A stretch of DNA of 59,985 nt from Bacteroidota bacterium. GTDB lineage: Bacteria; Bacteroidota; Bacteroidia; Flavobacteriales_E; Vicingaceae. The translations under genes and the position numbers were made by a program. The notes beneath the pieces were generated by a model, which was not told the DNA's origin, made no database searches, and saw only the letters and a list, made by a program, of their open reading frames with translations. Positions 1 through 7,065 of the stretch are shown in pieces (positions within the stretch are counted from its first letter, which is position 1; each line of letters starts with the position of its first letter). The stretch lies in assembly GCA_016183805.1 (NCBI GenBank), contig JACPDX010000054.1:1-59985 (forward strand). The letters run 5' to 3'.

Positions 1-78
1 GGCATAAAATACTGGGATTGCGAAAACAATATTAAAATTGAACCTCCAAAAGAAATTGGCACAAGAAAATTGAATTAA
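1..78 (+). CDS. 3' end of an unknown protein (partial)
   Basis: Frame 1 is open from the first base to a TAA at 76-78 and encodes 25 residues ending KEIGTRKLN. The fragment is too short to assign to a family. The reading is supported by the position of the stop just before a repeat-rich intergenic region and by codon use like the neighbours. It could be chance, since 25 open codons prove little. Confidence 0.45.
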   Translation, partial: GIKYWDCENNIKIEPPKEIGTRKLN

Positions 79-101
79 CCCCCAATCTGTCTTTAGGTAC
101 T

Positions 102-237
102 GTCATTCAGAGTAAAATTTTACATCCGTCAGCTGACGGATAGTAAAATGCAGCGAAGAATCTTTTTAAATAGTAAAGATGCATCACATCGATTTGTTTC
201 CTCACTATAGTTCGGACAAATCTTCGTTCAGCATGAC
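102..237. repeat. Inverted intergenic repeat with a nested palindrome
   Basis: The left side begins GTCATTCAGAG (102-112) and resumes GCAGCGAAGAATCT (150-163). The right side ends AATCTTCGTTCAGCATGAC (219-237), whose complement reads GTCATGCTGAACGAAGATT. The two arms are recognisable copies of one sequence. The left copy is split by a second palindrome at 117-149, which suggests one small repeat inserted into another. I see no coding potential. Confidence 0.55.
117..149. repeat. GTCAGCTGAC-core palindrome, copy 1
   Basis: Positions 124-141 form a perfect 18-base palindrome around GTCAGCTGAC. It is extended by outer arms ATTTTAC (117-123) and GTAAAAT (143-149), with one unpaired base at 142. 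The same core recurs at 10211-10226 and 26444-26471. It can fold as a hairpin in DNA or RNA. Confidence 0.7.
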
Positions 238-248
238 AAGAACGACCT

Positions 249-283
249 CACCACCCATCACTCACAACCCACCACTCAAATTT
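249..283. repeat. 7-nt-period array (CACNACY type)
   Basis: Five heptads in one register, such as CACCACC and CACAACC, run up to the stop codon of the minus-strand pcm gene. This is the shortest member of the heptad-array family described in the findings. Confidence 0.55.
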
Positions 284-935
284 AATCTTTCCCTCTTTCC
301 TTTAACAAAGGTACAAACCGAAAAACGCCCAATTCTTCTGAGGTATAATTGTTAGCATCTATTTTCACCATTTTTTTCATTATTTGCTCTTTTCCTTCAC
401 CAACTGGAATAATCATCATTCCACCTACTTTTAATTGGGTTAACAAATCTTCCGGTACAAAAGGGGCACCGGCAGTTACAATAATTTTATCGAAAGGAGC
501 AAAAGTGGGTAAACCTGCGTAGCCATCGCCATAAAAAAGTTTAGCAGCAGCATAACCAATACTTGGCAAAAATGTTTTGGTTCGATCGAACAAGGCTTTT
601 TGTCGTTCTATAGAAAAAACTTTAACACCCATTTCCAACAAAACAGCAGTCTGGTACCCCGAACCGGTGCCTATTTCCAATACTTTTTCGCCTGCTTTAA
701 GATTTAATATTTCGGTTTGAAAAGCCACGGTATAAGGTTGTGAAATGGTTTGTCCCGAACCAATAGGAAAAGGTTTGTCTTCGTAAGCATATTTGTGAAA
801 AGCAGTATCGGGTATAAACAAATGGCGGGGAATGGTTTCAATGGCTTTCAAAACTTTTTTGTCTGTAATTCCTTTACCGGCAACAATTTCTGCCAATTGT
901 TTTCTCAATCCTTTATGTCGGTACGTATCAATCAC
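282..935 (-). CDS. pcm: Protein-L-isoaspartate O-methyltransferase
   Basis: 217 residues, the usual length for bacterial PCMT. The enzyme transfers a methyl group from SAM to isoaspartyl residues in damaged proteins as the first step of their repair in the cytoplasm. The family signature GSGQTISQP lies at residues 59-67, and the SAM-binding motif I EIGTGSGYQ at 87-95. The later segment FDKIIVTAGAP is also typical. It starts with ATG and stands alone, transcribed away from the Gfo/Idh gene. A heptad array touches its stop codon. Family assignment is secure; cellular substrates are not visible. Confidence 0.95.
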   Translation of the reverse strand: MIDTYRHKGLRKQLAEIVAGKGITDKKVLKAIETIPRHLFIPDTAFHKYAYEDKPFPIGSGQTISQPYTVAFQTEILNLKAGEKVLEIGTGSGYQTAVLLEMGVKVFSIERQKALFDRTKTFLPSIGYAAAKLFYGDGYAGLPTFAPFDKIIVTAGAPFVPEDLLTQLKVGGMMIIPVGEGKEQIMKKMVKIDANNYTSEELGVFRFVPLLKERGKD

Positions 936-1060
936 TTTCTATTTTTTTTTCACAAATAAAAGCAGATAAATTCAATTTAATGAAAAGAGATTAGCTTCTT
1001 ATTAAACTATGCCTGTTAATAATATTGTTTGTTGTCATACTTTGAAGAATCAATATCATT

Positions 1061-1068
1061 TACTTTTG
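1061..1068 (+). promoter_or_regulatory. Putative -7 box of the Gfo/Idh gene
   Basis: TACTTTTG matches the Bacteroidota -7 consensus TAnnTTTG and lies 16 nt before the ATG at 1085. A TTTG at 1041-1044 is a possible -33 element, with a slightly short spacer of 16 nt. Confidence 0.5.
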
Positions 1069-1084
1069 ATAAAAAATTTGAAAC

Positions 1085-2074
1085 ATGTTGAAAATAGGAG
1101 TAATAGGTGCAGGTCATTTAGGAAAAATACACATCAGGTTATTAAAAGAAATTGACTTGTTTGAATTGGTTGGTTTTTTTGATTTGGATGAAGAAAACCG
1201 AAAAAAAGTGGAAGCCGAATATCAAGTAAGAGCTTTTGCTGATATGGATGAACTGATAAGTGCTGTTGATGTGGTTGATATTGTAACACCAACATTAGCT
1301 CATTTCGATTGTGCTTCAAAAGCCTTAAAATTGTCTAAACATGTTTTTATCGAAAAACCCATTACAAATACGGTTGAGGAAGCCAAACAACTCATTTATT
1401 TATCGGAAGAAGCCAATGTGAAAGTACAAGTGGGGCATGTTGAACGATTTAACCCAGCGTTTACGGCTGCATTACCATACATTAATAACCCAATGTTTAT
1501 TGAAACACACCGATTGGCTCAATTTAACCCAAGAGGAACCGATGTTCCAGTGGTGTTGGATTTAATGATACACGATATTGATATTGTGTTAAGTGTGGTA
1601 AAATCAAATATCAAAAAAATAAATGCCAGCGGAGTTGCTGTTGTTAGTGATACTCCAGACATTGCCAATGCTCGTATTGAATTTGATAACGGATGTGTTG
1701 CCAACTTAACTGCCAGTAGAATTTCGTTAAAGAACATGCGTAAAACCCGTCTTTTTCAAAAAGACGCTTATATTTCTGTTGATTTTTTAGAAAAACAAGC
1801 CGAAATTGTAAAACTTAAAAGTGTGGCTGGCGAACCAGATCCTCTTTCGGTAACTTTAGATTTAGGAAATGGAAAAGGAAAAAAACAAATTTATTTTGAT
1901 AAACCTCAAGTAAATGAAGTAAATGCCATTAAAGAAGAATTGACACAGTTTGCTCACGCTATAAACAATAATACCACACCTTTAGTAAATATTAACGATG
2001 GCTACAATGCCTTGGATGTTGCTCATAAAATCGTCGAAAAATTAAAAATTTCATTGTCATTAATAGAAGATTAA
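1085..2074 (+). CDS. Gfo/Idh/MocA-family oxidoreductase
   Basis: 329 residues. The N-terminal Rossmann fold has the dinucleotide motif GVIGAGHLG (residues 5-13), and the family EKP motif is at residues 90-92 (HVFIEKPIT). The segment VGHVERFNP after it is the usual start of the substrate-binding domain. The family oxidises or reduces sugars or related compounds with NAD(P). The next genes are a lipoprotein and a polysaccharide-initiating transferase, so a nucleotide-sugar role is plausible, but the substrate cannot be read from sequence. Start ATG at 1085 agrees with a TAnnTTTG box 16 nt upstream. No sign of damage. Confidence 0.88.
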   Translation: MLKIGVIGAGHLGKIHIRLLKEIDLFELVGFFDLDEENRKKVEAEYQVRAFADMDELISAVDVVDIVTPTLAHFDCASKALKLSKHVFIEKPITNTVEEAKQLIYLSEEANVKVQVGHVERFNPAFTAALPYINNPMFIETHRLAQFNPRGTDVPVVLDLMIHDIDIVLSVVKSNIKKINASGVAVVSDTPDIANARIEFDNGCVANLTASRISLKNMRKTRLFQKDAYISVDFLEKQAEIVKLKSVAGEPDPLSVTLDLGNGKGKKQIYFDKPQVNEVNAIKEELTQFAHAINNNTTPLVNINDGYNALDVAHKIVEKLKISLSLIED

Positions 2075-2082
2075 TACATTTG
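2054..2082 (+). promoter_or_regulatory. Putative -33/-7 promoter inside the end of the oxidoreductase gene
   Basis: TTG at 2054-2056 and TACATTTG at 2075-2082 are 18 nt apart and fit the Bacteroidota promoter pattern. It would drive the lipoprotein and sugar-transferase pair. The -33 element lies within the preceding coding sequence. Confidence 0.6.
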
Positions 2083-2128
2083 CACAATAATTAATTTGAA
2101 TCTGCGTTAGGGGAGATATTTTAAAACA

Positions 2129-2968
2129 TTGCACAACGTAAAAAATTACATTTTAGTATTAGTAATCTTATTTGCTTACAGTTCCTGCTCTAAAGAAGAT
2201 TTAGAAGCGGAAATACCTTCTTATATCTCTATCGAAAAATTTACTTTAACCACCAATAATACCACAGAAGGAACCAATTCTCACAACATTACTGATGCTT
2301 GGGTGTATGTCGATAACGATTTAGTGGGAGTTTTTGAATTACCAGCTAAATTTCCAGTATTAAAAGAAGGTAATGTTAAGTTAGATGTTTATCCTGGAAT
2401 TAAAGAAAATGGGATAAGCGAAAGACGAGCTAGATATTTGTTTTATGAGGCTTACAGTCAGCAAGTAACCTTAGAAAAAAATAAAACATTGGTCGTAACG
2501 CCCACCACAAAATATACTTCAGGAACTACTTTTTATTGGATGGAAGATTTTGAATCGGCAAGTTTACCTTTTTCATATCATTCCTTATCAGATACAATCG
2601 TTTATAAAACTAGTACCGATGTTTTTGAAGGAGTTTATTCTGCCAAAATTTCATTAATTCCGGGTATGGATTTTTTTGAATGTTATACTCCTGCATTTTC
2701 TACTTTACCAAGAAACGGCAGAACCATTTTTATGGAATTAAATTTTAAATGCAATCAGCCAGTTTTGGTTGGATTATATGCCGATAGTGACCAAATTGGA
2801 ATATTTTATCTAAATACTACTGATACATGGAAAAAAATATATTTAAACTTTACTGAACCCATCATCACAAGACCTAATGCTTCGGAATATAAAATATTTT
2901 TTGGTTTTCAATCCAAAGTTGATTATCCGGAATTTGTTATCGATAATTTAAAAATCGTTCACTTGTAA
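2129..2968 (+). CDS. Lipoprotein of unknown function, likely surface exposed
   Basis: 279 residues starting at a TTG codon; I see no in-frame ATG that keeps the signal peptide. The N-terminus is a lipoprotein signal ending YSSC, followed by SKEDLEAE. Acidic residues just after the lipidated cysteine resemble the Bacteroidota lipoprotein export signal, so surface display is likely. The remainder looks beta-rich, with a jelly-roll-like second half (residues about 130-279). No enzyme motif is visible. Its TAA overlaps the ATG of the polyprenyl glycosylphosphotransferase gene (TAATG), so the two are probably translated together. A promoter candidate lies about 47 nt upstream. A role in polysaccharide assembly is inference from position only. 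Confidence 0.8.
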   Translation: MHNVKNYILVLVILFAYSSCSKEDLEAEIPSYISIEKFTLTTNNTTEGTNSHNITDAWVYVDNDLVGVFELPAKFPVLKEGNVKLDVYPGIKENGISERRARYLFYEAYSQQVTLEKNKTLVVTPTTKYTSGTTFYWMEDFESASLPFSYHSLSDTIVYKTSTDVFEGVYSAKISLIPGMDFFECYTPAFSTLPRNGRTIFMELNFKCNQPVLVGLYADSDQIGIFYLNTTDTWKKIYLNFTEPIITRPNASEYKIFFGFQSKVDYPEFVIDNLKIVHL

Positions 2969-4386
2969 TGAATAAAACGCTACATAGTATAAAATACATT
3001 GTTTTAGATGTACTTGCAGCGATTATTGCTTGGACGTTGTTTTTTATTTTCAGAAAAGTATACATTGAGCCCATAAAGTTTGGTTATGATATTGATGTAG
3101 TTTTTGACGACAACTTTTATTTGGCTTTACTTTTAATACCATTATTTTGGATTGGCTTATATACGCTAACCGGTACTTACAAAAATATTTATCGTAAATC
3201 CAGATTAAGAGAATTTGGTCAAACCTTTTTAACTTCATTAATAGGTTCATTCATCTTATTTTTTGTTATTATTCTTGATGATGAAATAGCATCATATACA
3301 CAATATTATAAGTCGTACTTTATTTTATTTTTAGCTCATTTTTTAATAACAGAATCGTTCAGATTTATACTTACTACTCACACAGGTAATAGGATTAAAA
3401 ACAGGCAAATCGGATTTAATACCTTAATCATTGGTTCCAATCAAAATGCATTAGAATTATATCATGAATTAAATAATCAAAAACATTCTTCAGGCAATAC
3501 TATTGTTGGATTTACACATATAAATGAGGCTAATGAGATTTCTAAACTTGCCGAATTCCTGCCGCATTTAGGTAATTGTATAAATCTTCGTCAAACTATT
3601 GAAGATAATAAAATTGAAGAGGTAATTATTGCTATCGAATCTTCAGAACACAAAAGCCTTGGTAACATTATAACTGTTTTAGAAGGACTACCGGTAATTA
3701 TTAAAATTATTCCTGATATGTATGATATTTTAGCAGGTTCAGTTAAAATGTCTTCTATTTTTGGTACACCATTAATCATTATCACCAAAGAAATAATGCC
3801 ACTGTGGCAACAATCGGTCAAACGCTTGATTGATGTTTTTACAGCTTTGTTTGTGTTGATTGTATTTTCTCCTGTTTATATTGTTACAGGAATAATTGTA
3901 TTGTTTACCACAAAAGGACCGGCATTTTTCTCACAAGAACGAATCGGTATTCATGGAAAACCGTTTATGATTTACAAATTTAGGTCGATGTGTGCAGATG
4001 CTGAAAAAGATGGACCTGCATTGTCTAGCCAAAAAGACATACGAATCACAAAATTTGGTCGTTTTATGCGAAAAGTAAGGTTAGATGAAATACCTCAATT
4101 TTATAATGTTTTAATTGGTGATATGAGTTTAGTTGGACCTCGTCCCGAACGGCAATTTTTTATCGATCAAATAGTTAAAGAAGCACCTCATTATTATCAT
4201 TTGCTAAAAGTTAGACCAGGAATTACATCGTGGGGGCAAGTAAAATATGGTTACGCCGAAAATGTAAAACAAATGATTGAACGATTAAAATTTGATATTC
4301 TTTATATCGAAAATATGTCATTGTTAGTTGATTTTAAAATTTTAATTTATACGGTTTTAATAGTGTTGAAAGGAAGTGGTAAGTAA
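2968..4386 (+). CDS. Polyprenyl glycosylphosphotransferase (initiating sugar transferase)
   Basis: 472 residues. Four to five hydrophobic segments fill about residues 10-125, a Rossmann-like region follows (about 145-260), and the C-terminal bacterial sugar-transferase domain starts at KRLIDVF near residue 283. Catalytic-domain signatures FRSM, RLDEIPQ and SLVGPRPE are intact. Enzymes of this family, such as WcaJ and WbaP, move a sugar-1-phosphate from a UDP-sugar to undecaprenyl phosphate at the inner membrane and so start an exopolysaccharide or O-antigen unit. The donor sugar cannot be read. It overlaps the upstream lipoprotein gene by one base and is followed by a heptad array. Confidence 0.92.
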   Translation: MNKTLHSIKYIVLDVLAAIIAWTLFFIFRKVYIEPIKFGYDIDVVFDDNFYLALLLIPLFWIGLYTLTGTYKNIYRKSRLREFGQTFLTSLIGSFILFFVIILDDEIASYTQYYKSYFILFLAHFLITESFRFILTTHTGNRIKNRQIGFNTLIIGSNQNALELYHELNNQKHSSGNTIVGFTHINEANEISKLAEFLPHLGNCINLRQTIEDNKIEEVIIAIESSEHKSLGNIITVLEGLPVIIKIIPDMYDILAGSVKMSSIFGTPLIIITKEIMPLWQQSVKRLIDVFTALFVLIVFSPVYIVTGIIVLFTTKGPAFFSQERIGIHGKPFMIYKFRSMCADAEKDGPALSSQKDIRITKFGRFMRKVRLDEIPQFYNVLIGDMSLVGPRPERQFFIDQIVKEAPHYYHLLKVRPGITSWGQVKYGYAENVKQMIERLKFDILYIENMSLLVDFKILIYTVLIVLKGSGK

Positions 4387-4497
4387 TGAAGGTAGAAGCC
4401 CTCAGTCCACAGTTTACAAAATTTCTAATCTCAAATAACAAATCTCTAGTCAAAAATCGTAAATCGTCAATCCGAAATCGTATATAACAAACCCAAA
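4387..4497. repeat. 7-nt-period array (TCNNAAA type), 16 heptads
   Basis: From the base after the sugar-transferase stop codon to the A of the next ATG, the sequence divides into 16 heptads in one register. Early units resemble CTCAGTC. Later ones resemble TCGTAAA and TCCGAAA. The start codon completes the last unit. Confidence 0.75.
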
Positions 4498-4929
4498 ATG
4501 AGAACCCTTTTTCCCTTACTTTTAATTTTAGTTCTCTTTGCTTGCACAACAGAAGAAATAGCAAGAATTGATTTAACTAAAACTGAGCCTCAATCTATTT
4601 CAATAAATTGCAAAAAGCATCGTCAAATTGATTTTTATTTAGATGGTGATATGGAGTACAAAGAACTTCCGATAATGGTTTTAGATTTTGAGTTTTATAA
4701 AGGAAATCAGCAAATTTTGAAAGGCGGTTTAGATCCTTTAAATTGTACTTTATTAGAAAATGAATCTAAAACAATTGAAAACGGAATAACTCGTTGGAAA
4801 TTTTATGGCAAACTCGAAGGAAATTTTATTCCACCAAGCGATACTACTTTTACCATTTATCCAACCTTAATAAAAAACAATCATCCGGATTTAAAAATTC
4901 ATAAGTTAGATGTAGTCTTTGTAAGGTAA
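4498..4929 (+). CDS. Small lipoprotein of unknown function
   Basis: 143 residues. The N-terminus MRTLFPLLLILVLFAC is a clear lipoprotein signal with the lipid cysteine at 16, followed by TTEE. The mature part is short and looks beta-rich, with no motif I recognise. It stands between two heptad arrays, one ending at its start codon and one beginning at its stop codon. It probably sits on the outer membrane. It is read in the same direction as the sugar-transferase gene before it and lpdA after it, but the spacers on both sides make a shared transcript uncertain. Confidence 0.78.
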   Translation: MRTLFPLLLILVLFACTTEEIARIDLTKTEPQSISINCKKHRQIDFYLDGDMEYKELPIMVLDFEFYKGNQQILKGGLDPLNCTLLENESKTIENGITRWKFYGKLEGNFIPPSDTTFTIYPTLIKNNHPDLKIHKLDVVFVR

Positions 4930-4971
4930 GTTTTGAAACTTCAAACCTCAAACTTTAAACTTTAAATAGTA
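4930..4971. repeat. 7-nt-period array (AACTTTA type)
   Basis: Six heptads in register, such as AACTTCA and AACCTCA, start at the base after the lipoprotein stop codon. They run into the putative lpdA -7 box. Confidence 0.65.
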
Positions 4972-4977
4972 TCTTCG
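4970..4977 (+). promoter_or_regulatory. Putative -7 box of lpdA
   Basis: TATCTTCG is one base from TAnnTTTG. It lies 42 nt before the lpdA ATG and abuts a heptad array. I find no good TTG at the expected -33 spacing. Confidence 0.4.
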
Positions 4978-5019
4978 CACTTCTGAAATAAGAATAATAA
5001 AAATTAAAAAAACAAGAAT

Positions 5020-6408
5020 ATGAGTTATGATGTAATTGTTGTTGGGAGCGGACCAGGTGGCTATGTGGCTGCAATCAGAGCTTCTCAATTAGGCTTAAAA
5101 GTAGCTATAGTAGAAAGAGCAGAACTAGGTGGTATTTGTTTAAACTGGGGTTGTATTCCAACCAAAGCACTGTTAAAAAGTGCGAGTGTTTTTGAATACA
5201 TTAACCATGCATCCGATTACGGAATTACTGTAAAAAATGCTGATGCTGATTTTCCTGCAATAGTTAAAAGAAGTAGAGATGTTGCTGCAGGAATGAGTAA
5301 TGGTATTCAGTTTTTAATGAAAAAAAATAAAATAGATGTTATTAAAGGAACGGCAACCCTTAAAAAAGGACAAAAAATTGCTGTTGAAGGAGACGATAAA
5401 AAAACAACCGAATTCGAGGCAAAACATATTATTATTGCAACCGGAGCTCGTTCAAGAGAATTACCGAACTTACCCATAGATGGAAAAAAAATTATAGGCT
5501 ATCGTGAGGCAATGACTTTACCTAAATTACCTAAAAAAATGGTAGTGGTGGGTTCTGGAGCAATAGGTTCTGAATTCGCATACTTCTATAATGCGATGGG
5601 TGTTGAAGTAACGTTAATTGAATTTTTACCAAGCATTGTACCTTTAGAAGACGAAGAAGTTTCTAAACAATTGGAGCGTTCGTTCAAAAAAGCTGGAATT
5701 AATGTAATGACTAATTCTGCTGTAGAAAGTGTTGATATCAAAGGAAACGGTTGTAAAGTGTTGGTTAAAACCAAAAAAGGCGAAGAAACCATTGATTGTG
5801 ATGTGGTACTTTCAGCTGTAGGTATTAAAAGAAATATCGAAAACATTGGTTTAGAAGAAGTGGGCATTGTAGTGGATAAAGACATTATCGTAACCAACGA
5901 TTTTTACCAAACCAACATTCCAGGATATTATGCCATTGGTGATGTAACTAAAGGTCATGCATTGGCTCACGTGGCTTCTGCCGAAGGTATTATTTGTGTA
6001 GAAAAAATTGCAGGAGTTCATGTTGAACCTTTGGATTATGGTAATATACCGGGATGTACATACTGCTCTCCAGAAGTTGCTTCGGTGGGTATGACAGAAA
6101 AAATAGCAATTGAAAAAGGGTATGAAATTAAAGTGGGTAAATTTCCATTCTCAGCATCTGGTAAAGCTAGTGCAGCAGGACATAAAGACGGTTTTGTAAA
6201 ACTTATTTTTGATGCTAAATATGGCGAACTATTAGGCGGACATATGATTGGTTACAATGTAACCGAAATGATTGCTGAATTAGTTGCAGTTCGTAAATTA
6301 GAAACTACTGGGCATGAATTAATCAAAACAGTTCATCCTCACCCAACCATGAGCGAAGCTGTGATGGAAGCTGCTGCTGCTGCTTACGGAGAAGTAATTC
6401 ATATGTAA
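5020..6408 (+). CDS. lpdA: Dihydrolipoyl dehydrogenase
   Basis: 462 residues, normal for the E3 subunit of the pyruvate, 2-oxoglutarate and branched-chain dehydrogenase complexes and of the glycine cleavage system. FAD-binding GSGPGG is at residues 9-14. The redox-active disulfide is C40/C45 in GGICLNWGCIPTKA. The NAD-binding motif GSGAIGSEF follows in the middle, and the catalytic histidine motif HPHPT is at 439-443. It is not part of a visible dehydrogenase operon and interrupts the polysaccharide region. Two hairpins directly after the stop, the second a strong terminator, suggest a single-gene transcript. Confidence 0.96.
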   Translation: MSYDVIVVGSGPGGYVAAIRASQLGLKVAIVERAELGGICLNWGCIPTKALLKSASVFEYINHASDYGITVKNADADFPAIVKRSRDVAAGMSNGIQFLMKKNKIDVIKGTATLKKGQKIAVEGDDKKTTEFEAKHIIIATGARSRELPNLPIDGKKIIGYREAMTLPKLPKKMVVVGSGAIGSEFAYFYNAMGVEVTLIEFLPSIVPLEDEEVSKQLERSFKKAGINVMTNSAVESVDIKGNGCKVLVKTKKGEETIDCDVVLSAVGIKRNIENIGLEEVGIVVDKDIIVTNDFYQTNIPGYYAIGDVTKGHALAHVASAEGIICVEKIAGVHVEPLDYGNIPGCTYCSPEVASVGMTEKIAIEKGYEIKVGKFPFSASGKASAAGHKDGFVKLIFDAKYGELLGGHMIGYNVTEMIAELVAVRKLETTGHELIKTVHPHPTMSEAVMEAAAAAYGEVIHM

Positions 6409-6418
6409 TCTTATCGGC

Positions 6419-6438
6419 ATTCCTGCAAAAGCAGGAAT
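6419..6438 (+). repeat. Small perfect hairpin after lpdA
   Basis: ATTCCTGC and GCAGGAAT (8 bp) flank an AAAA loop. It may assist termination or be a common small intergenic repeat. Confidence 0.5.
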
Positions 6439-6447
6439 CTTTTGATA

Positions 6448-6483
6448 AAAAATCCCTTTATCCATTTAGATAGAGGGATTTTT
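6448..6483 (+). terminator. Rho-independent terminator of lpdA
   Basis: A 15-bp stem, 6448-6462 paired with 6469-6483, contains AAAAATCCCT and AGGGATTTTT with one wobble pair. It ends in five T residues and lies 40 nt after the lpdA stop. Confidence 0.8.
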
Positions 6484-6514
6484 GTTTAAACTTACAAAAA
6501 AATATTTAAAAAAA

Positions 6515-7051
6515 ATGAGCGAAGAAATAACTATTCCAGGGGAAATAATCGCTAGTAAAATTTATCAAATTAGAAATCAAAAAGTAATGTTAGATAATGA
6601 TTTAGCAGAGCTTTATCAAGTGGAAACACGACGTTTAAATGAGCAAGTAAAAAGAAACATTAGCCGATTTCCTGATGATTTTATGTTTCAGTTAACTACT
6701 GAAGAATGGGAGAACTTGAAATCGCAAAATGCGACATCAAGTTGGGGAGGAAGAAGAAAATTACCTTATGCTTTTACAGAACATGGAGTACTGATGTTGT
6801 CAAGTGTGTTGAATAGTGAACGAGCAATCACTATAAATATTCACATTATGAGAGTTTACAAAAGAATAAGAGAAATGTTGTTAACTCATAAAGATGTGTT
6901 AATGGAATTAGAAACAATAAAACAAAAAATAGGTTCAAATAGCAATGATATTGAGTTAATATTTAATTACCTAAAACAGTTTGAACAAATTAAACAACAA
7001 GAACTTGACTACCAAAACAGAGAACCAATTGGGTTTAGAAAGCAAAAATAG
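6515..7051 (+). CDS. ORF6N-domain DNA-binding protein
   Basis: 178 residues from the ATG at 6515. An upstream TTG at 6482 is open but lies inside the terminator hairpin, so I reject it. Residues about 10-100 match the ORF6N domain, with the characteristic stretches KVMLDNDLAELYQVETRRLN and SSWGGRRK. The C-terminus is helical and probably coiled coil. ORF6N domains come from phage antirepressors and also occur as scattered chromosomal genes in Bacteroidota. The gene ends 14 nt before the asparagine synthase gene and stands alone, with no other phage gene near it. It is probably a horizontally acquired regulator; the target is unknown. Confidence 0.85.
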   Translation: MSEEITIPGEIIASKIYQIRNQKVMLDNDLAELYQVETRRLNEQVKRNISRFPDDFMFQLTTEEWENLKSQNATSSWGGRRKLPYAFTEHGVLMLSSVLNSERAITINIHIMRVYKRIREMLLTHKDVLMELETIKQKIGSNSNDIELIFNYLKQFEQIKQQELDYQNREPIGFRKQK

Positions 7052-7065
7052 TTTGCTGAATATTT

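Noticed and set aside
6482-6514. TTG start extending the ORF6N protein by 11 residues
   Set aside because: It lies inside the lpdA terminator stem; the ATG at 6515 fits the family start.
6515-7051. Prophage
   Set aside because: Only one phage-type gene is present, with no integrase, capsid or packaging gene.
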